Assembly (NCBI GenBank): GCA_030765055.1
Contig: JAUKNK010000058.1
Location: 398,501-462,500, forward strand
Source of the DNA: Mantis religiosa
Taxonomy: Eukaryota > Arthropoda > Insecta > Mantodea > Mantidae
Length of the DNA stretch: 64,000 bases
Reading direction: 5' to 3'
In this document: positions 42,863-54,200 of the stretch, in pieces
How the letters are laid out: each line of letters starts with the position of its first letter
How positions within the stretch are numbered: position 1 is the first letter of the stretch
Notes under the pieces: generated by a model
Seen by the model: only the letters and a program-made list of their open reading frames with translations
The model's database searches: none
What the model was told of the DNA's origin: nothing
Made by a program: the position numbers and the translations under genes

Positions 42863-44026
42863 ATGATTGTCGCGCAAATGTATAGAATTAGGGTCGGAGT
42901 TTTTAACGCATTTAGAACGAGCCAGAAAACGCAGCAGGGATCTTCTGGTATATGTTTAATAAGTGTATGGTACATCTTTGTTAATTATTGGGGGAGTGGA
43001 ACTAAACCCCGGACCGACAATGGAGCAACTAGCCGCGATGCTAGAAAATATCACAAAGGAAATAAAAGAAGTGAAGGAGTTGGAAAATAGAATTAACATG
43101 AAGATTGGAGAACAGTTTAACGGGATGTTAACAGCATTAGGAAATTTGATGAGGAAGTAAAGGAAGAAATAAAAGAATGTAAAGACAGACTAACCCGATT
43201 GGAAAATCTAGAGGAAGGGAATCGGAAACTAAACCTGATAATATTTGGATTAGAAGAGAGAAGAGACCGACGAGTATGGCAGGATGTAGAAAATATATTC
43301 CAACAAAATCTGAAACTAAATATGGCAGGTTGGGAGATAGTGAATTGTTTTAGAATAGGAAGATTTGGACCGAAACCAAGACCAATAATAGTGAAAGTAG
43401 CATCAATGAAATTCAAATGGGAAGTGTTGAGGAACAGTAAACAGTTAAAAGGCACTAAAATATTTATTGGGCAAGATTTGGGTAAGAAACAGCGCGAATT
43501 GAAATCTTTAGCTTTATTGGAAATGAAGAAAGCAAGAGCAGCAGGAAAACGGGCATACTTTAAAGGTGTTGATTTGTGGATCGATAGTGTGAAGCAGGAA
43601 CTTCGTCAGCACTACGTTACATGGGAGGGCAACTACATTTTGAGGGCAAAATACGACAGGAATGTCCAACTGGTACGTGGTCGAACTACGGAAACGGAGC
43701 ATACGTCACCTGCGAGGAAGCCAGAGTCAGCGGTGCTGACGAGGGAAAGAAAAGATACGTCACCTGTGACGTCACATGTACGGACCGAACACAGGACCGA
43801 GCGAGTCGAATCAAAACAGCTAAATGACACGCAAGGAGATCAGCTGATGGGGGAAGCTCATACCGCGTCAAGTAGTCTGAGAACGGCTGAGATTGAGCAG
43901 AATTTAGGCGACTTACAAGTGGTGTCAACGTCATCAGGAAGTATCCTGGAAGTGAAAGAACGTGTGTGCTCCAGGAGCCAGATGAACTTAGAAAGGTGGA
44001 GGTTCAAAAGGAAAGATGAAGCATAG
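42863..44026 (+). pseudogene. LINE ORF1 (coiled coil, RRM-like), with 2A-like leader
   Basis: The likely start is the ATG at 42,863. Its frame reads the hydrophobic GICLISVWYIF; a one-base shift near 42,980 leads into SLLIIGGVELNPGPTMEQLA, a 2A-like signature just before a second Met (43,020). A coiled coil follows (LENITKEIKEVKELENRI). After a further shift near 43,150 comes the L1-type domain LNLIIFGLEERRDRRVWQDV, VNCFRIGRFGPKPRPIIVKV and FIGQDLGKKQRELKSLAL. The C-terminus is low-complexity and polar. The protein would bind LINE RNA. Confidence 0.75.
42993..43016 (+). other. 2A-like peptide motif
   Basis: The codons encode GVELNPGP after a hydrophobic stretch. The consensus is D(V/I)ExNPGP; here the Asp position is Gly. 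2A-like sequences are known at N-termini of some APE-type LINEs. In this copy the motif frame has TAATAA immediately upstream, so it cannot be reached from an in-frame ATG. Confidence 0.65.
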
Positions 44027-44039
44027 GGATTCGCATTAT

Positions 44040-47000
44040 CCATTGGGGGTTGGAATGTAGACGGCCTTTGGGAGAAAGTGTGCATTTGGGAAATCTATAA
44101 TGTGCTAAAAACTTGTGATATATTAATGGTTGTGGAAACCTGGATAGAGAAAAAAAACTAGTGTAATACTTCCAGGATTTGACTTTTATAGCATAAGTGG
44201 GATGAAGAACCAAAGGAAAGGCACAGCTTCAGGGGGTTTAGGCTGTTTTATAAAGAAAGATAAATGTCTTAAGGTGAAAGAAGAAAAAGAACTGTCAAGC
44301 AGATCAGTGTTATGGATCTCCATAGGTGATATGTATCAAAATGGGGGAACTGTCTGTATTGCTACAGTGTATAACCCACCTACTGTATCAGAGTTCTATG
44401 ATCCAAATGTGTTTAGGAAACTAGGTTGGGGTATAGAAGTGTTGGAAAATAAGTATGGGAAAGTTGAAATAATAATTGTAGGTGATTTAAATGCAAGAAT
44501 AGGGGAACACCAGGTTAAGTGGATTAATCCAAGTGATGAAGCTAAGAAGGAACTTGAAATAGAGATTAGGCATAGCAAAGACAAAGTTACCAATAATGAA
44601 GGGAGGAAACTTTTAGATTTCTGTGAGGAGAATAATCTTATGATCTGTAATGGCCTGAAAGCGGGTGACAAAGAAGGGGAATTCACATTTGCTAGTAAAA
44701 ATGGCCAAAGTGTGGTAGATATTTTAATGTATTCAGTAGGAATTGATGAATGGATCCTAGATTTTGAAGTTATGAATGTTTTATTATCAAGCTGTCACTT
44801 TCCATTAAGATTAGAGTTAGGGGAAGGCAACAAATGTATGAAGAAGCTTGAAGAATGTCTCAGTGTGGTGGAAGTGTATAAGTGGAAAGAAGAGTTGCAT
44901 AAAGCATTTGTTAATGAATTGAATTCAGAGAGTAGTAAAATCTTACAAGTGAGGGTACAAAGCTTAACTGAGAATAAAATAGAGCAAGCCTTAGAGGCAC
45001 TGGAATATATTGTTAAAAGGGCAGGTGCCGGTATGAAAATGGGGGTTTCTAAAGGCATCAGTAGTCAGTGGTTTGACAAGGATTGCCAGATGGCAAAGGC
45101 AAGAGTAGCGCAGGAATTAAAGAACTGGCGGCAATCAGGGGAAAAAGAGGAAAGGGAAAATTTCCTGATGGGCATACAGGTGTCTAATGGAACAAAAAAA
45201 GAGGGAATGGGGTGAGAAAATAGGCAGAATGCTAAATGAAGCAGCAAGAATACATGACACTCAGAAAATTTGGTCAATAATAAGAGGGCTATATAAAGAT
45301 GTGGGGAGAGATGAGTATATCGGCGCAGATCAATGGTGCGCATACTTTGAATCGCTGTTAGGACAAGATAATTATATCAGAGTGGAAAGAAGTTTGTTAG
45401 GGGGTCCGCAAATAATTAATGAATTAGATAGACATATCTCGGATGCTGAATTTTGTGAACAAATAAAGAGGTTAAAAGCTAACAAAGCTAGTGGTATTGA
45501 TGGTATACCAGGAGAATTTTGGAAGGCTTGGCTTGACTCGATGAAACTAGGAGGAAAATAGTGATAAAGTTATTCAATAAAATAATGGAAGAAAAGAAAA
45601 TTCCTAGGAAATGGAGGACAAGCATGGTAGTGCCAATTTACAAGGGAAAGGGAGATAAAAATAACCCAGCTAACTACAGAGGGATTAGTTTACTGTCTAT
45701 TCTAGGGAAGATTTTCATGGGAATTCTAGCAAATAGGTTGCAAAATTGGGTTGAGAAGGAGAATAAACTATCGGAGTTCCAAGCAGGTTTTAGACCGGGC
45801 AGGAGAACATTGGACAACATCTTTATTATTAAAACAATTGTACAGAAATATCTGAGCAATAAAAGGGGAAGGGTATATATGATATTTATTGATCTAGAAA
45901 AGGCATTTGATTCCATTAATAGAGATGCACTGTGGATAAAATTAAGCAATAAGGGGATAAATCGGGCATTTATAGATGTAATTAAAATGATATATCAAGA
46001 GAATGAGTTGTGTATAAAACTACCAGGCAACAAAGTAACTAAATCTATATCGAGTAAGGCAGGAGTACGGCAGGGATGGAAACTTAGTCCAGTATTATTT
46101 AATCTTTATATCGATGGAATTTTAGAGGAGATATCAAGTTTTAGGGTACATTCACCAGTTATTAATAATAAAGAAATACCGGGGCTACTGTTTGCAGATG
46201 ACCTAGTAGTTGGGTCCATATCAAGTGGAGGGCTGAGAAGAGCAATCGAGGCAGCCGATTCTTATTGCAATAAATGGGGTTTGAAAGTGAATGAAAACAA
46301 AACAAAGATTATGGTCTTCAAAAAAGGATACAGGTTGCGTAAGGATGAGAATTGGGAGGTTTATAGAAAAGAAATAGAGGTAGTAAGTAGATTTGATTAT
46401 TTGGGTACAAGGTTGAGTTCAGATGGCAGCTGGAAAGAACAAAAAAAGATGTCTGTGGCAAAAGGTAAAATGGCCATGAGAGTGATAAGATCATGCTACA
46501 GTAAACTACCAGATATAAATGTCAAATGGTTGGAGAGGATCTATACGGCAGTAGTAGAAAATAGAATTTTACATGGATCAGAGGTTTGGGGAATAGATGA
46601 GGCTTGGAGAGAGACTGATGGAGTGCATAGATCCTTTTGTAAATACATATTGGGATTACCATTAGCATCACCTAATGGGGCAGCACAATTAGAACTAGGC
46701 AGGCATTCTACTAAAATTAAAATCTTGTCAAGGGCAATGAAATATCTATACAGAATCACTAACTTGGAAGATGGCAATATAATTAAGGAATGTTTTCATA
46801 TTCAAAAGAGAAGTAACTGGGTAGGGTCTTGGGCACATAAAATGTATGACTTGTTGAAGCAGATAGGTATGGGTCATTCTTGGATAAATGCAGAGTATGG
46901 GTATAGAGGCTTCTGGAAAGAGGTTAAGCTAAGATTAGAAGATATTGACAGAAAAGATATTTTTGCCAATATAAGTGACAAAAGCTCATTAAGATTATAT

Positions 47001-47336
47001 AGAGAAATAAAAATAACCTGAGGGAGGGAAGGATATATAGATATATGTAGTAAGTTAGGGTGAGAAGGTTTTGCTTGGGCGAGAACAGGAGTGAGAAACT
47101 TGAAAGGTATAGGTCAAGAGAGGGAACTAGATAAATGTCTATTGTGTGGAGAAGAGAATGCAGATTTCCATTGTATATTAAAGTGTAGTCAAACAAAGAT
47201 ATGGAGAGAGCAGGCTTGGCTACGTAAATGGGACAGTTTGGGGGGTGAAGTAGTAATTAGAAAAATGTTGACAGTAAAAGGAGAAAAGAACAGGAGAAAT
47301 ATAGGGAATTATTTAGGGAAAGTTAAAGAGAGATAG
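44040..47336 (+). pseudogene. LINE ORF2: endonuclease, RT, CCHC-like C-terminus
   Basis: Endonuclease: GWNVDGLW.., LMVVETWIE, a shift in an A8 run near 44,155, CIATVYNPP, IIIVGDLNARIG, FTFASKNGQSVVDILMYS and SSCHFPLRLEL, where SDH has become SCH. RT: ANKASGIDGIPGEFWKAW, IPRKWRTSMVVPIYKGKGDK, YRGISLLSILGKIF, FRPGRRTLDNIFIIK, FIDLEKAFDSINR, GVRQGWKLSPVLFNLYID and GLLFADDLVV, with the Asp pair intact. Frames change near 45,200 and 45,560. Two stops near 47,020-47,060 precede the terminal CLLCGEENADFHCILKC. Confidence 0.85.
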
Positions 47337-47609
47337 CTAAGAACAATTAAGAGAAAAATGTAGAGTGAGATAGGTGAAATGGCAGAAAGTGTAAAAAGGA
47401 GCAGAGGGCCTCCATTACACAAAAACCTAGGGTTAGGTGTATGGGGGCTGAATTACTATTCAATGGTGGGCAACATAACATGATAGGATTTTCAGGATTT
47501 AGGAATATATGGCATATTTCAGTATGGATTTTATAATTGTATTCTTGATTTTGTATTTCCATTTGTTGATGTAAAAGGAAATAAATTACTATTACTATTA
47601 CTGTCTCTG

Positions 47610-48572
47610 TTGTTGGGCTTAGAAGAGTGCAAATCAGTCTTAGGCTTAACTACCGTCTTGTTACATGCAGTGTTAGCAAGCAATTCAAAAGAGTGTGCTC
47701 TTGCTTCTAAAAATTGCATAAGATCCTTCAAAGAAGGGAAGTTTTGAGAATCTATTTTACTCTCCCATTCTCTGCGTGTGGTATCAGACAAATTTTCTAG
47801 GAGAAGTTGCATTAAAATGATTTCATGCAAAGGCACATCAAGTTTTTATGCTTCAATGGCATTCAAGTTATTTTGAAAATGATTGAGCAAGGTACGTAGT
47901 TCATTTACTGTTTCCTTATGCATTACTGGTAGTGCTAATAAATTTTTTATATGAGCTGTAGCTATTAATCTTGTATTGTTATAGCGTGAGCATATGAGCT
48001 CCCATGCTACATCAAAATTTTCACTAGTGACAGGTATGTTCTGTATTAGTGAATGAGCTTGTCCCTTGAGAGAGAAAAGTAAGTAATGATATTTCTGAAT
48101 AGCATCTAAAGCTTGGTTGTTTACCACTAAGCTTGTAAATGTGTCATAGAAATGTTTGAAATGAGTGACATCACCCTCAAATTTAGGTAATTGTATCACA
48201 GGCAGTTTGATAGCTTTAGCTCCTTGTGGCGATTGCAACTGCACTGTGCTGCGAATGTCCAGAACCATTTTCTTGCTGTTCATGATCCTGCATTAATTCA
48301 GCTAACCTAGCCTTCAATTCGAGGTAACTGTTTCTTGTTTCCTCCTCATGTTCTGCATGCATATCTAATTCAGTTTCTGCTTTCACAAGAGATTCAATTT
48401 GGGTCTGAATAGCTTCATATTTGTCCCAAATTTCACTTAAGTTATCGAAATTAGCTTTCAATATCAAAATGTTGACCTGTTCTGGTAATTCATCAAGAAA
48501 TTTTTGAACAAAGGTAAATTTTCTTTTGATTATACCCCTTCTTTTGACAAGAGCTTTCAAATCCTGCTCCAT
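47610..48572 (-). pseudogene. BEL gag N-terminal region
   Basis: Pieces in shifted frames. The coiled-coil N-terminus (MEQDLKALVKRRGIIKRKFT) starts at 48,572. The capsid-like part is LPVIQLPKFEGDVTHFKHFY, then LLFSLKGQAHSLI, AWELICSRYNN and NELRTLLNHFQNNLNA. The next piece is LLENLSDTTRREWESKI. The LINE insertion at 47,597 interrupts it. Block order matches Pao-type gag (Pfam DUF1759 kind). The ATG lies about 200 nt inside the LTR edge. Confidence 0.8.
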
Positions 48573-48771
48573 ATTGAATGGTTATGAGACTTGCTTAAAG
48601 GAGAGAAAGAAAGAAAAGGAATGTTCTGACCTGAAATGTGTTGCGATGCAGGCTACTGCGTCGTTGCGAATGAAATGCTGATAATCTGCTGCGTAGATCC
48701 CTATGCCTGACGTCCTAGGCCCACTGATGTACATCCATGCAGAAGAAACTTTTGCGTTGCACAATAAATAT

Positions 48772-48789
48772 TAGCCCGTGAAGGACCAA
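48772..48789 (-). promoter_or_regulatory. Putative BEL primer binding site
   Basis: On the minus strand TTGGTCCTTCACGGGC directly follows the 5' LTR. TGG near the start suits a tRNA CCA end. The tRNA is not assigned. Confidence 0.5.
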
Positions 48790-49200
48790 TGTTCGTGTCG
48801 TGCTTAATTTAATTCGGAGGACCACCTTGATTTTAGCAGAAATCAAGGAAACTGATTTTGTGGACTGTACTCGATAGAGCTGTATTCATATCACTAGATA
48901 AATTTATTGCACACGCTACATTTCTTATGTGAATAATCATGAAGAAGACAACAATACATTTAATATTTTAAATAAACTAAAATCGTTTTTTCATTGGAAC
49001 AAACGCTGCATGCAGCCACACAACCAAGCACATCACATATTGCTACATGTCTCTACATGTCTCCAACATGTCTGCAACTCAAACTGGAAGAAGACTATTT
49101 TTATGCGCGCTGGCAAGTCACATGACCAGCTGGCCACATAACCGGCGCCAAGTGAAATATTCATGCGCCCGACAAACAAATGACGATCATGGTGCAAACA
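48790..49200 (-). repeat. BEL 5' LTR
   Basis: Begins TGTTCGTGTCG and ends GGTGCAAACA on the plus map. Equal in length to the 3' LTR, so there are no net indels. Confidence 0.9.
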
Positions 49201-49205
49201 CTTTT

Positions 49206-50156
49206 AACTTCCAAATGATGAGACTAAACAAGCTGTGTACTTTAATGCCAGTTTATTTAACTAATGAAAAATTATGAGATGATGTTATGTTGATTTGTGC
49301 AATTTAGCCGAGCATTTGTATGAATAAATAAGGAACTTCTTTATGTCAAACTGAGATGTTTTGAGAGGAAGTACAATATTTTCTAAAAGTGAAACACACT
49401 AGGGCCTTTTGTGTAGGCTAACTGTCTAACTAATCTGCTGACAGATGCTCCATGTCAAAGAATAGTAACTTTAGATTGAAGTTCCTTTCAAAAAAGAAAG
49501 GACAGACATATTTCCATTTAACACCAAAATATGTGCTTTTAAGAAAGAATGCCAATTCTGTTTTATAAGGGAATATATGTTTTACAGCATATCATTTATA
49601 ACATGTAGAGGTCTGCAGATTTAACATTTAACTGAAGATATCCTTGAACATTGCAATCTATAATGTTACATGACATCAGTCAAACATAGTATAAGCAACA
49701 ATGTTTAGTATGTAAAAAGAGAAACTAACAACAGTGAAGAAGTAAAATTAAAACAAAATATAATTCTTATAATATTTATAGTAATAGTATTTAGTTTCAG
49801 ACATTTCTAACACATCCTTCGTCCATTGAATATCTTCATAAATACCTCCATTACCTCACTTCTGAGTTATGAAATGTTTTTCTTCCAGTAGCTTGAACTA
49901 GCTGAGCCCAGTAATGTAGTTGTATTGGTAGTGCAATCTTCTTCAGTATATAACTATACCTTGTCAAAATTCCATCACATACTTAAAATGCAAGAAGGGA
50001 TTTCATTGTCTTCTCTGGCTCCCTGGACCTGTGACTCATAAAACTGTTCTTTCCATGTTTTGAAGTTGTGTACTGTTAAATTATCAGTCCAAAAGTGTCT
50101 CTTGTGTTCAAATTAAATAATTGACTGCTGACATTGAGAGGCATTTTTGTCAGCTT
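49206..50156. other. No gene recognised
   Basis: AT-rich sequence with no motif-bearing ORF. Confidence 0.4.
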
Positions 50157-50343
50157 CAGTGAGTGAAGCAATGTGTCAATATCTTCTCGATTCACTTTTG
50201 TACTAATTTGTGCTTCACTGTCCCTACGCTTCTTCCAAGTTTATACTTTGAGTGATGAGGCCTACAAGTCTGAGAAGCATTCAAATCTCGATACAGTGTG
50301 AGTGAAGCAATGTGTCAATATCTTCTCGATTCACTTTTGTACT
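50157..50343 (+). repeat. Two PLE B tail fragments
   Basis: 50,294-50,343 matches 6,698-6,746 (end of the PLE B right arm) base for base as far as I can see. 50,157-50,251 carries the same tail plus TGTGCTTCACTGTCCCTACG, which otherwise occurs (inverted) only at the left PLE B edge, 5,362-5,397. Both are tail-only pieces without coding sequence, in tandem. Confidence 0.8.
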
Positions 50344-50344
50344 T

Positions 50345-51182
50345 CCTTCAGACATTTTTACTTCATTTTCAACTAACGCTTCTCACAGATCATACAGTTG
50401 TTTGTTCTATTAGATGTGTGCTCCTCTCACTCATGGCATACTGATGCAGCCCCATTCTCCACTTTGTGTGAACGTGCAATACCCACCCTACAACTACTCC
50501 CACCAACATACTGACGTTTCTCCTAAAAATGGTTACCAAAAACAATGTTTCATCAAAATTCCCATTTACATTGGATATGCCCTCGTGCTGTTGAGTTGAT
50601 TTCTAACACTACATTGCTTACTTGTTTATTCATTGTTTCAGTGTTTGCTTGCATCCTTGGTTCTTGCAGTATTAAGTTAAAAAGGTGTACAACACTATTT
50701 ACCAAACTGTAGGATTTGTTGCCCTCCGTGGATGTTTTATTGCTAGAACTGGTATGGCATGTAACACTAAACATTCTTGCTTAATTTAAATATCACAGCA
50801 AACCTTAGAACAACAGTAACAGAATACACACTATGATATTAGTAATTGCCAAATAGCAGTTTTAGGTATATGTGATACCTGAGATTGCTTGATCTTTATC
50901 CATGACATTTTAAACAGATTAGGAGGTTTAATGTTGGTACAGTATCTCAGTAAGCTAGCTGGAGTGATAATAGCATTGATATAAACAAACAACTGTCTGT
51001 AGTTTGAGATCTTTACATATCTTTGAGTTTCTTAAGTCTGGTTCAACTTTTCAAGAAGTTGTTTTTATGATGAGGACAGTGGTATTTAGTGTGGTTTGAA
51101 CAATTATTAATAGATTCAAAGAAGTTGATGGCTAAATTTATTTATACTTTTTGGTGTATAAAATATGATTTTATCTTTACAG
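50345..51182. other. Intergenic or 5' intron of the zinc-finger gene
   Basis: No coding motif. A pyrimidine-rich tract and TTTATCTTTACAG at 51,170-51,182 form a good splice acceptor, so at least one upstream untranslated exon probably exists in or beyond this stretch. I could not place it. Confidence 0.45.
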
Positions 51183-51230
51183 ATTTATTTCTGGAAATAA
51201 CAGCAACATCCAATTCGACAGCTATTTGAA

Positions 51231-54200
51231 ATGGATAAGAAAATAGAAATCAAAGAAGAGGATCTCCTTGAAGACGACATAGCCTTACAGAATGAGAGAA
51301 AGTTCTTTCACAAAGTTGCTACAACAAACATTGGTGATGCTACTGGTTGTGAGATAACAGTCAAAACAGATATTAAATTAGAGACACCTTTTACCAAAGA
51401 ACTAGACAAGCAGATTAAGAGTGAAACTGCTACATGGAGCAATAACTGCAACATAAATGGGAAATCAGAAATTGAACAGCAGACTCTATTTTCAGACATT
51501 GGTTCACAGAATGAGGGAGAATTTCTTCTAGCGGATCCTGTAATGATTGATAAGAAATACAACAGTGATAATGAAATTGATAACAAAATAGAAATTAAAG
51601 AAGAACCTTGTTGGCTGGAAACAGAAACTTCATCAATTGGTGATAGTACTAAGGTAAGTTATGTAGAAACCTGCTGAGCTAGCCTGAGCAATGTTTTGTA
51701 ATAATGTCTTCAATATATTCTGAACTGTTGCAGAATATTACAATCTTTTGTGCTTAAATAAAGAGTAAACTGAAGTCAGTGATTCAAAGAAAACAGTCGA
51801 CTCAGTCATAAACCTGTAAACATATGCCCAGGACATATCAGCTGACCCTCATAGCTATCAGCTCCTGGAGTCTGACCCAAAAATTTATAGATATCTAGGA
51901 TATAATTTCATACAAGTATGTATATAAAAGGAATGGCAATTGGCACTCTTCCAGTTGTTTCGCATTTTAAATACAATACAGTATCTATGTTTAAGTATGT
52001 TTAGATATGATTGTGTTTTTGAGAAGACCTGTGTTGTGAAAGCAATATGCATTTACTTCTTTATTATCATTAACCTAGGTTCAAGTTGCAGTGAGAAACG
52101 TACCAGATACATCACTGATGTCTTGACCAAACGTGATATTGGTATAAATTAATTGAATATGTTAACCTTTTTATCCTTCCTATGTTCCTGTCGTAATATT
52201 TGTAAGTGCTTGACCACTTTAATCATATATTATCTTTTATTAAACATTTCTGTTTCCAGTTCTGTGTTCTCTAAACCAAATACTTTCTCCACTTCTTGGG
52301 TTTTGTACACATTATTGCAAGATAAAATATCAAATATTGTCTCTACATATCTTAGCAGGACATTTAATACTGTGTACATAATTATGTGAAAGGTGTACAT
52401 TTGAATTATTATGTTACAGAAGGCGGTCCTTCCTCCAATAAAATCGTCAAGGTAAGTCTTCACTCTTTTCAATTATAAGCTTTATGTTTACTCTAGCATT
52501 TATGTTTTAGTACATGTGTCATCAAGCTCTTGAACTAATACAAATAGATATACTGTAGAAGTTGCACTAAGCAAAATCATATGAGACAAAGCAAATTTAC
52601 ATATTGAACAAGCTTCTGTCCACAAAATACAACAGATTATATTTTAATTATGTTTATACAAAACTATGTACTTCAATTGTGCTGTAGATGTTCACTTATT
52701 TGCAGGTATTTTGTGCCATAATGTACTACAATATCATACTCACACTAACGTCATAAGAACATGTGTTGTAACTTACATTATGCAGTTCTTGGATTGTTAT
52801 TCCTATCTTTGATTGCTTTCTATGTCACTTGCTGTTTTTGCTACTTGGAGGAAATTGTGTGAAATTTATGGTCTCATTTGGTTTCTTTGTGCAAATTTTT
52901 TGTACTTCAAAATATTTTCCACATCTTTGGACAACTGGTGTACAATGTCAATCCAAGATTTTATTTATGTATGTTTGCTTCTTCCATGTCTTAATTCTGC
53001 ACATCTTCATTCTGTTTCTTGTCATCTGCATTATGGATTTCTATTAGATCCGTTGGCAAAGTTAAAGTTACTATGGTTTACAGAAGTAAATCATTTCTAA
53101 TGCAGCACTTCAAACTACATGTCATGTTCCACATTTTAATTATGTCCGCACTTTGCATTTTCTTCAGCTTCAGTGAGTGCAAGAGCATCCTTTTCATCAT
53201 CTCGTTTTGAAGTAGTTCATGATTGTTTCAGCAGTGCAAGAGCATCCTTTTCATCATCTCGTTTTGAAGTAGTTCATGATTGTTTCAGCTTTAACTGCTT
53301 TAGTGCTAGAGCAATCCAGTTAAGTGCATCCTGACTGTGCCAGGGTAAATGTACTTTCAGAAACTTAGTGTTTTGTGGTTCATGTAAAATTCACAAAATA
53401 CTGAAGGAAATAATTTCTATGATATCATTGACACAGCTGTGGATATGGGATTATTCACGTTTGAGCTACAATTGTGGTGTATAGTTCTGTCAGATTCGCA
53501 AAAAGGAGTGAGGACAACATTGTATATTTAATATATTTAACTAGAGTTTAGGTCACAGAAATTAAATCCTGCTGCTTTTATATCTTGCTTAGGTTAAGTG
53601 CAGTAAGAGATTCCTAATAAAGCAGATAAATAAAGTTTAATAAATACAGATAAAAATAAAGATATTAAATAGATAAATAATACTATGTAATATTAGCAAT
53701 TTTAGTGCATATATTCTGGAACACTAATTAGGAATTTTAACAAGTGGTGACCACAGTGTTACAAACAATATTGTAACTATGCTATTTAGTATGCTGAACA
53801 TCAATATAGAAATAGAAAATGAGTAAAATACATTATACTGCTAAACTTATTATCAAGTACAGAAAAAGATTAAGTGGATTTTTTTTTTCAAAATCAGATT
53901 TTTCAATAATTAATAAGACTTATATGGGTGCATTTATATGTATTTACTGTACTGTAATAAGGAATACTGTTAAACATAAAACAGAACTTTCTGAAAATAT
54001 GTTTATAAGTAAATGTTTTTTCTTTCCTAAACATTTAAGAAAAATGACGTAGTTCCTTTCTCCACCAAACACATGTGAACTCTGTGTGATATGAACAAGG
54101 TGCAGAATGCTTATAGGATCCAAAGTATTTTTCTTTTATAGTAGGGAAGATATTGAATTTAAATTTCAGCTCATAGTCAACCACTTTTGAAAATGTTACT

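Larger units (their letters stand above)
42803..47597 (+). mobile_element. LINE nested in BEL gag, with 12-bp TSD
   Basis: TTACTGTCTCTG occurs at 42,791-42,802 and 47,598-47,609. The 5' end is a GC-rich UTR, the 3' end an ACT/ATTACT microsatellite-like tail. ORF1 has a coiled coil plus an RRM-like L1-ORF1-type domain and ORF2 is endonuclease, RT and a CCHC-like C-terminus. The clade is not assigned. Length is about 4.8 kb, so it is probably full length, but both ORFs are frameshifted. Confidence 0.9.
38140..49200 (-). mobile_element. BEL/Pao LTR retrotransposon, complete, with nested LINE
   Basis: Two 411-bp LTRs (38,140-38,550 and 48,790-49,200) start TG and end CA. The 5-bp duplication CTTTT flanks both sides (38,135-38,139 and 49,201-49,205). 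The element is on the minus strand: gag at the right, then protease, RT, RNase H and integrase to the left. A 4.8-kb LINE splits gag. Without it the element would be about 6.3 kb. By eye the LTRs differ at around 20 positions (about 95 percent identical), so the insertion is not recent. Stops and frameshifts inactivate the polyprotein. Confidence 0.93.

Noticed and set aside
42803..42975. N-terminal extension of the BEL gag-pol frame
   Set aside because: Read antisense through the inserted LINE 5' UTR; not BEL protein.
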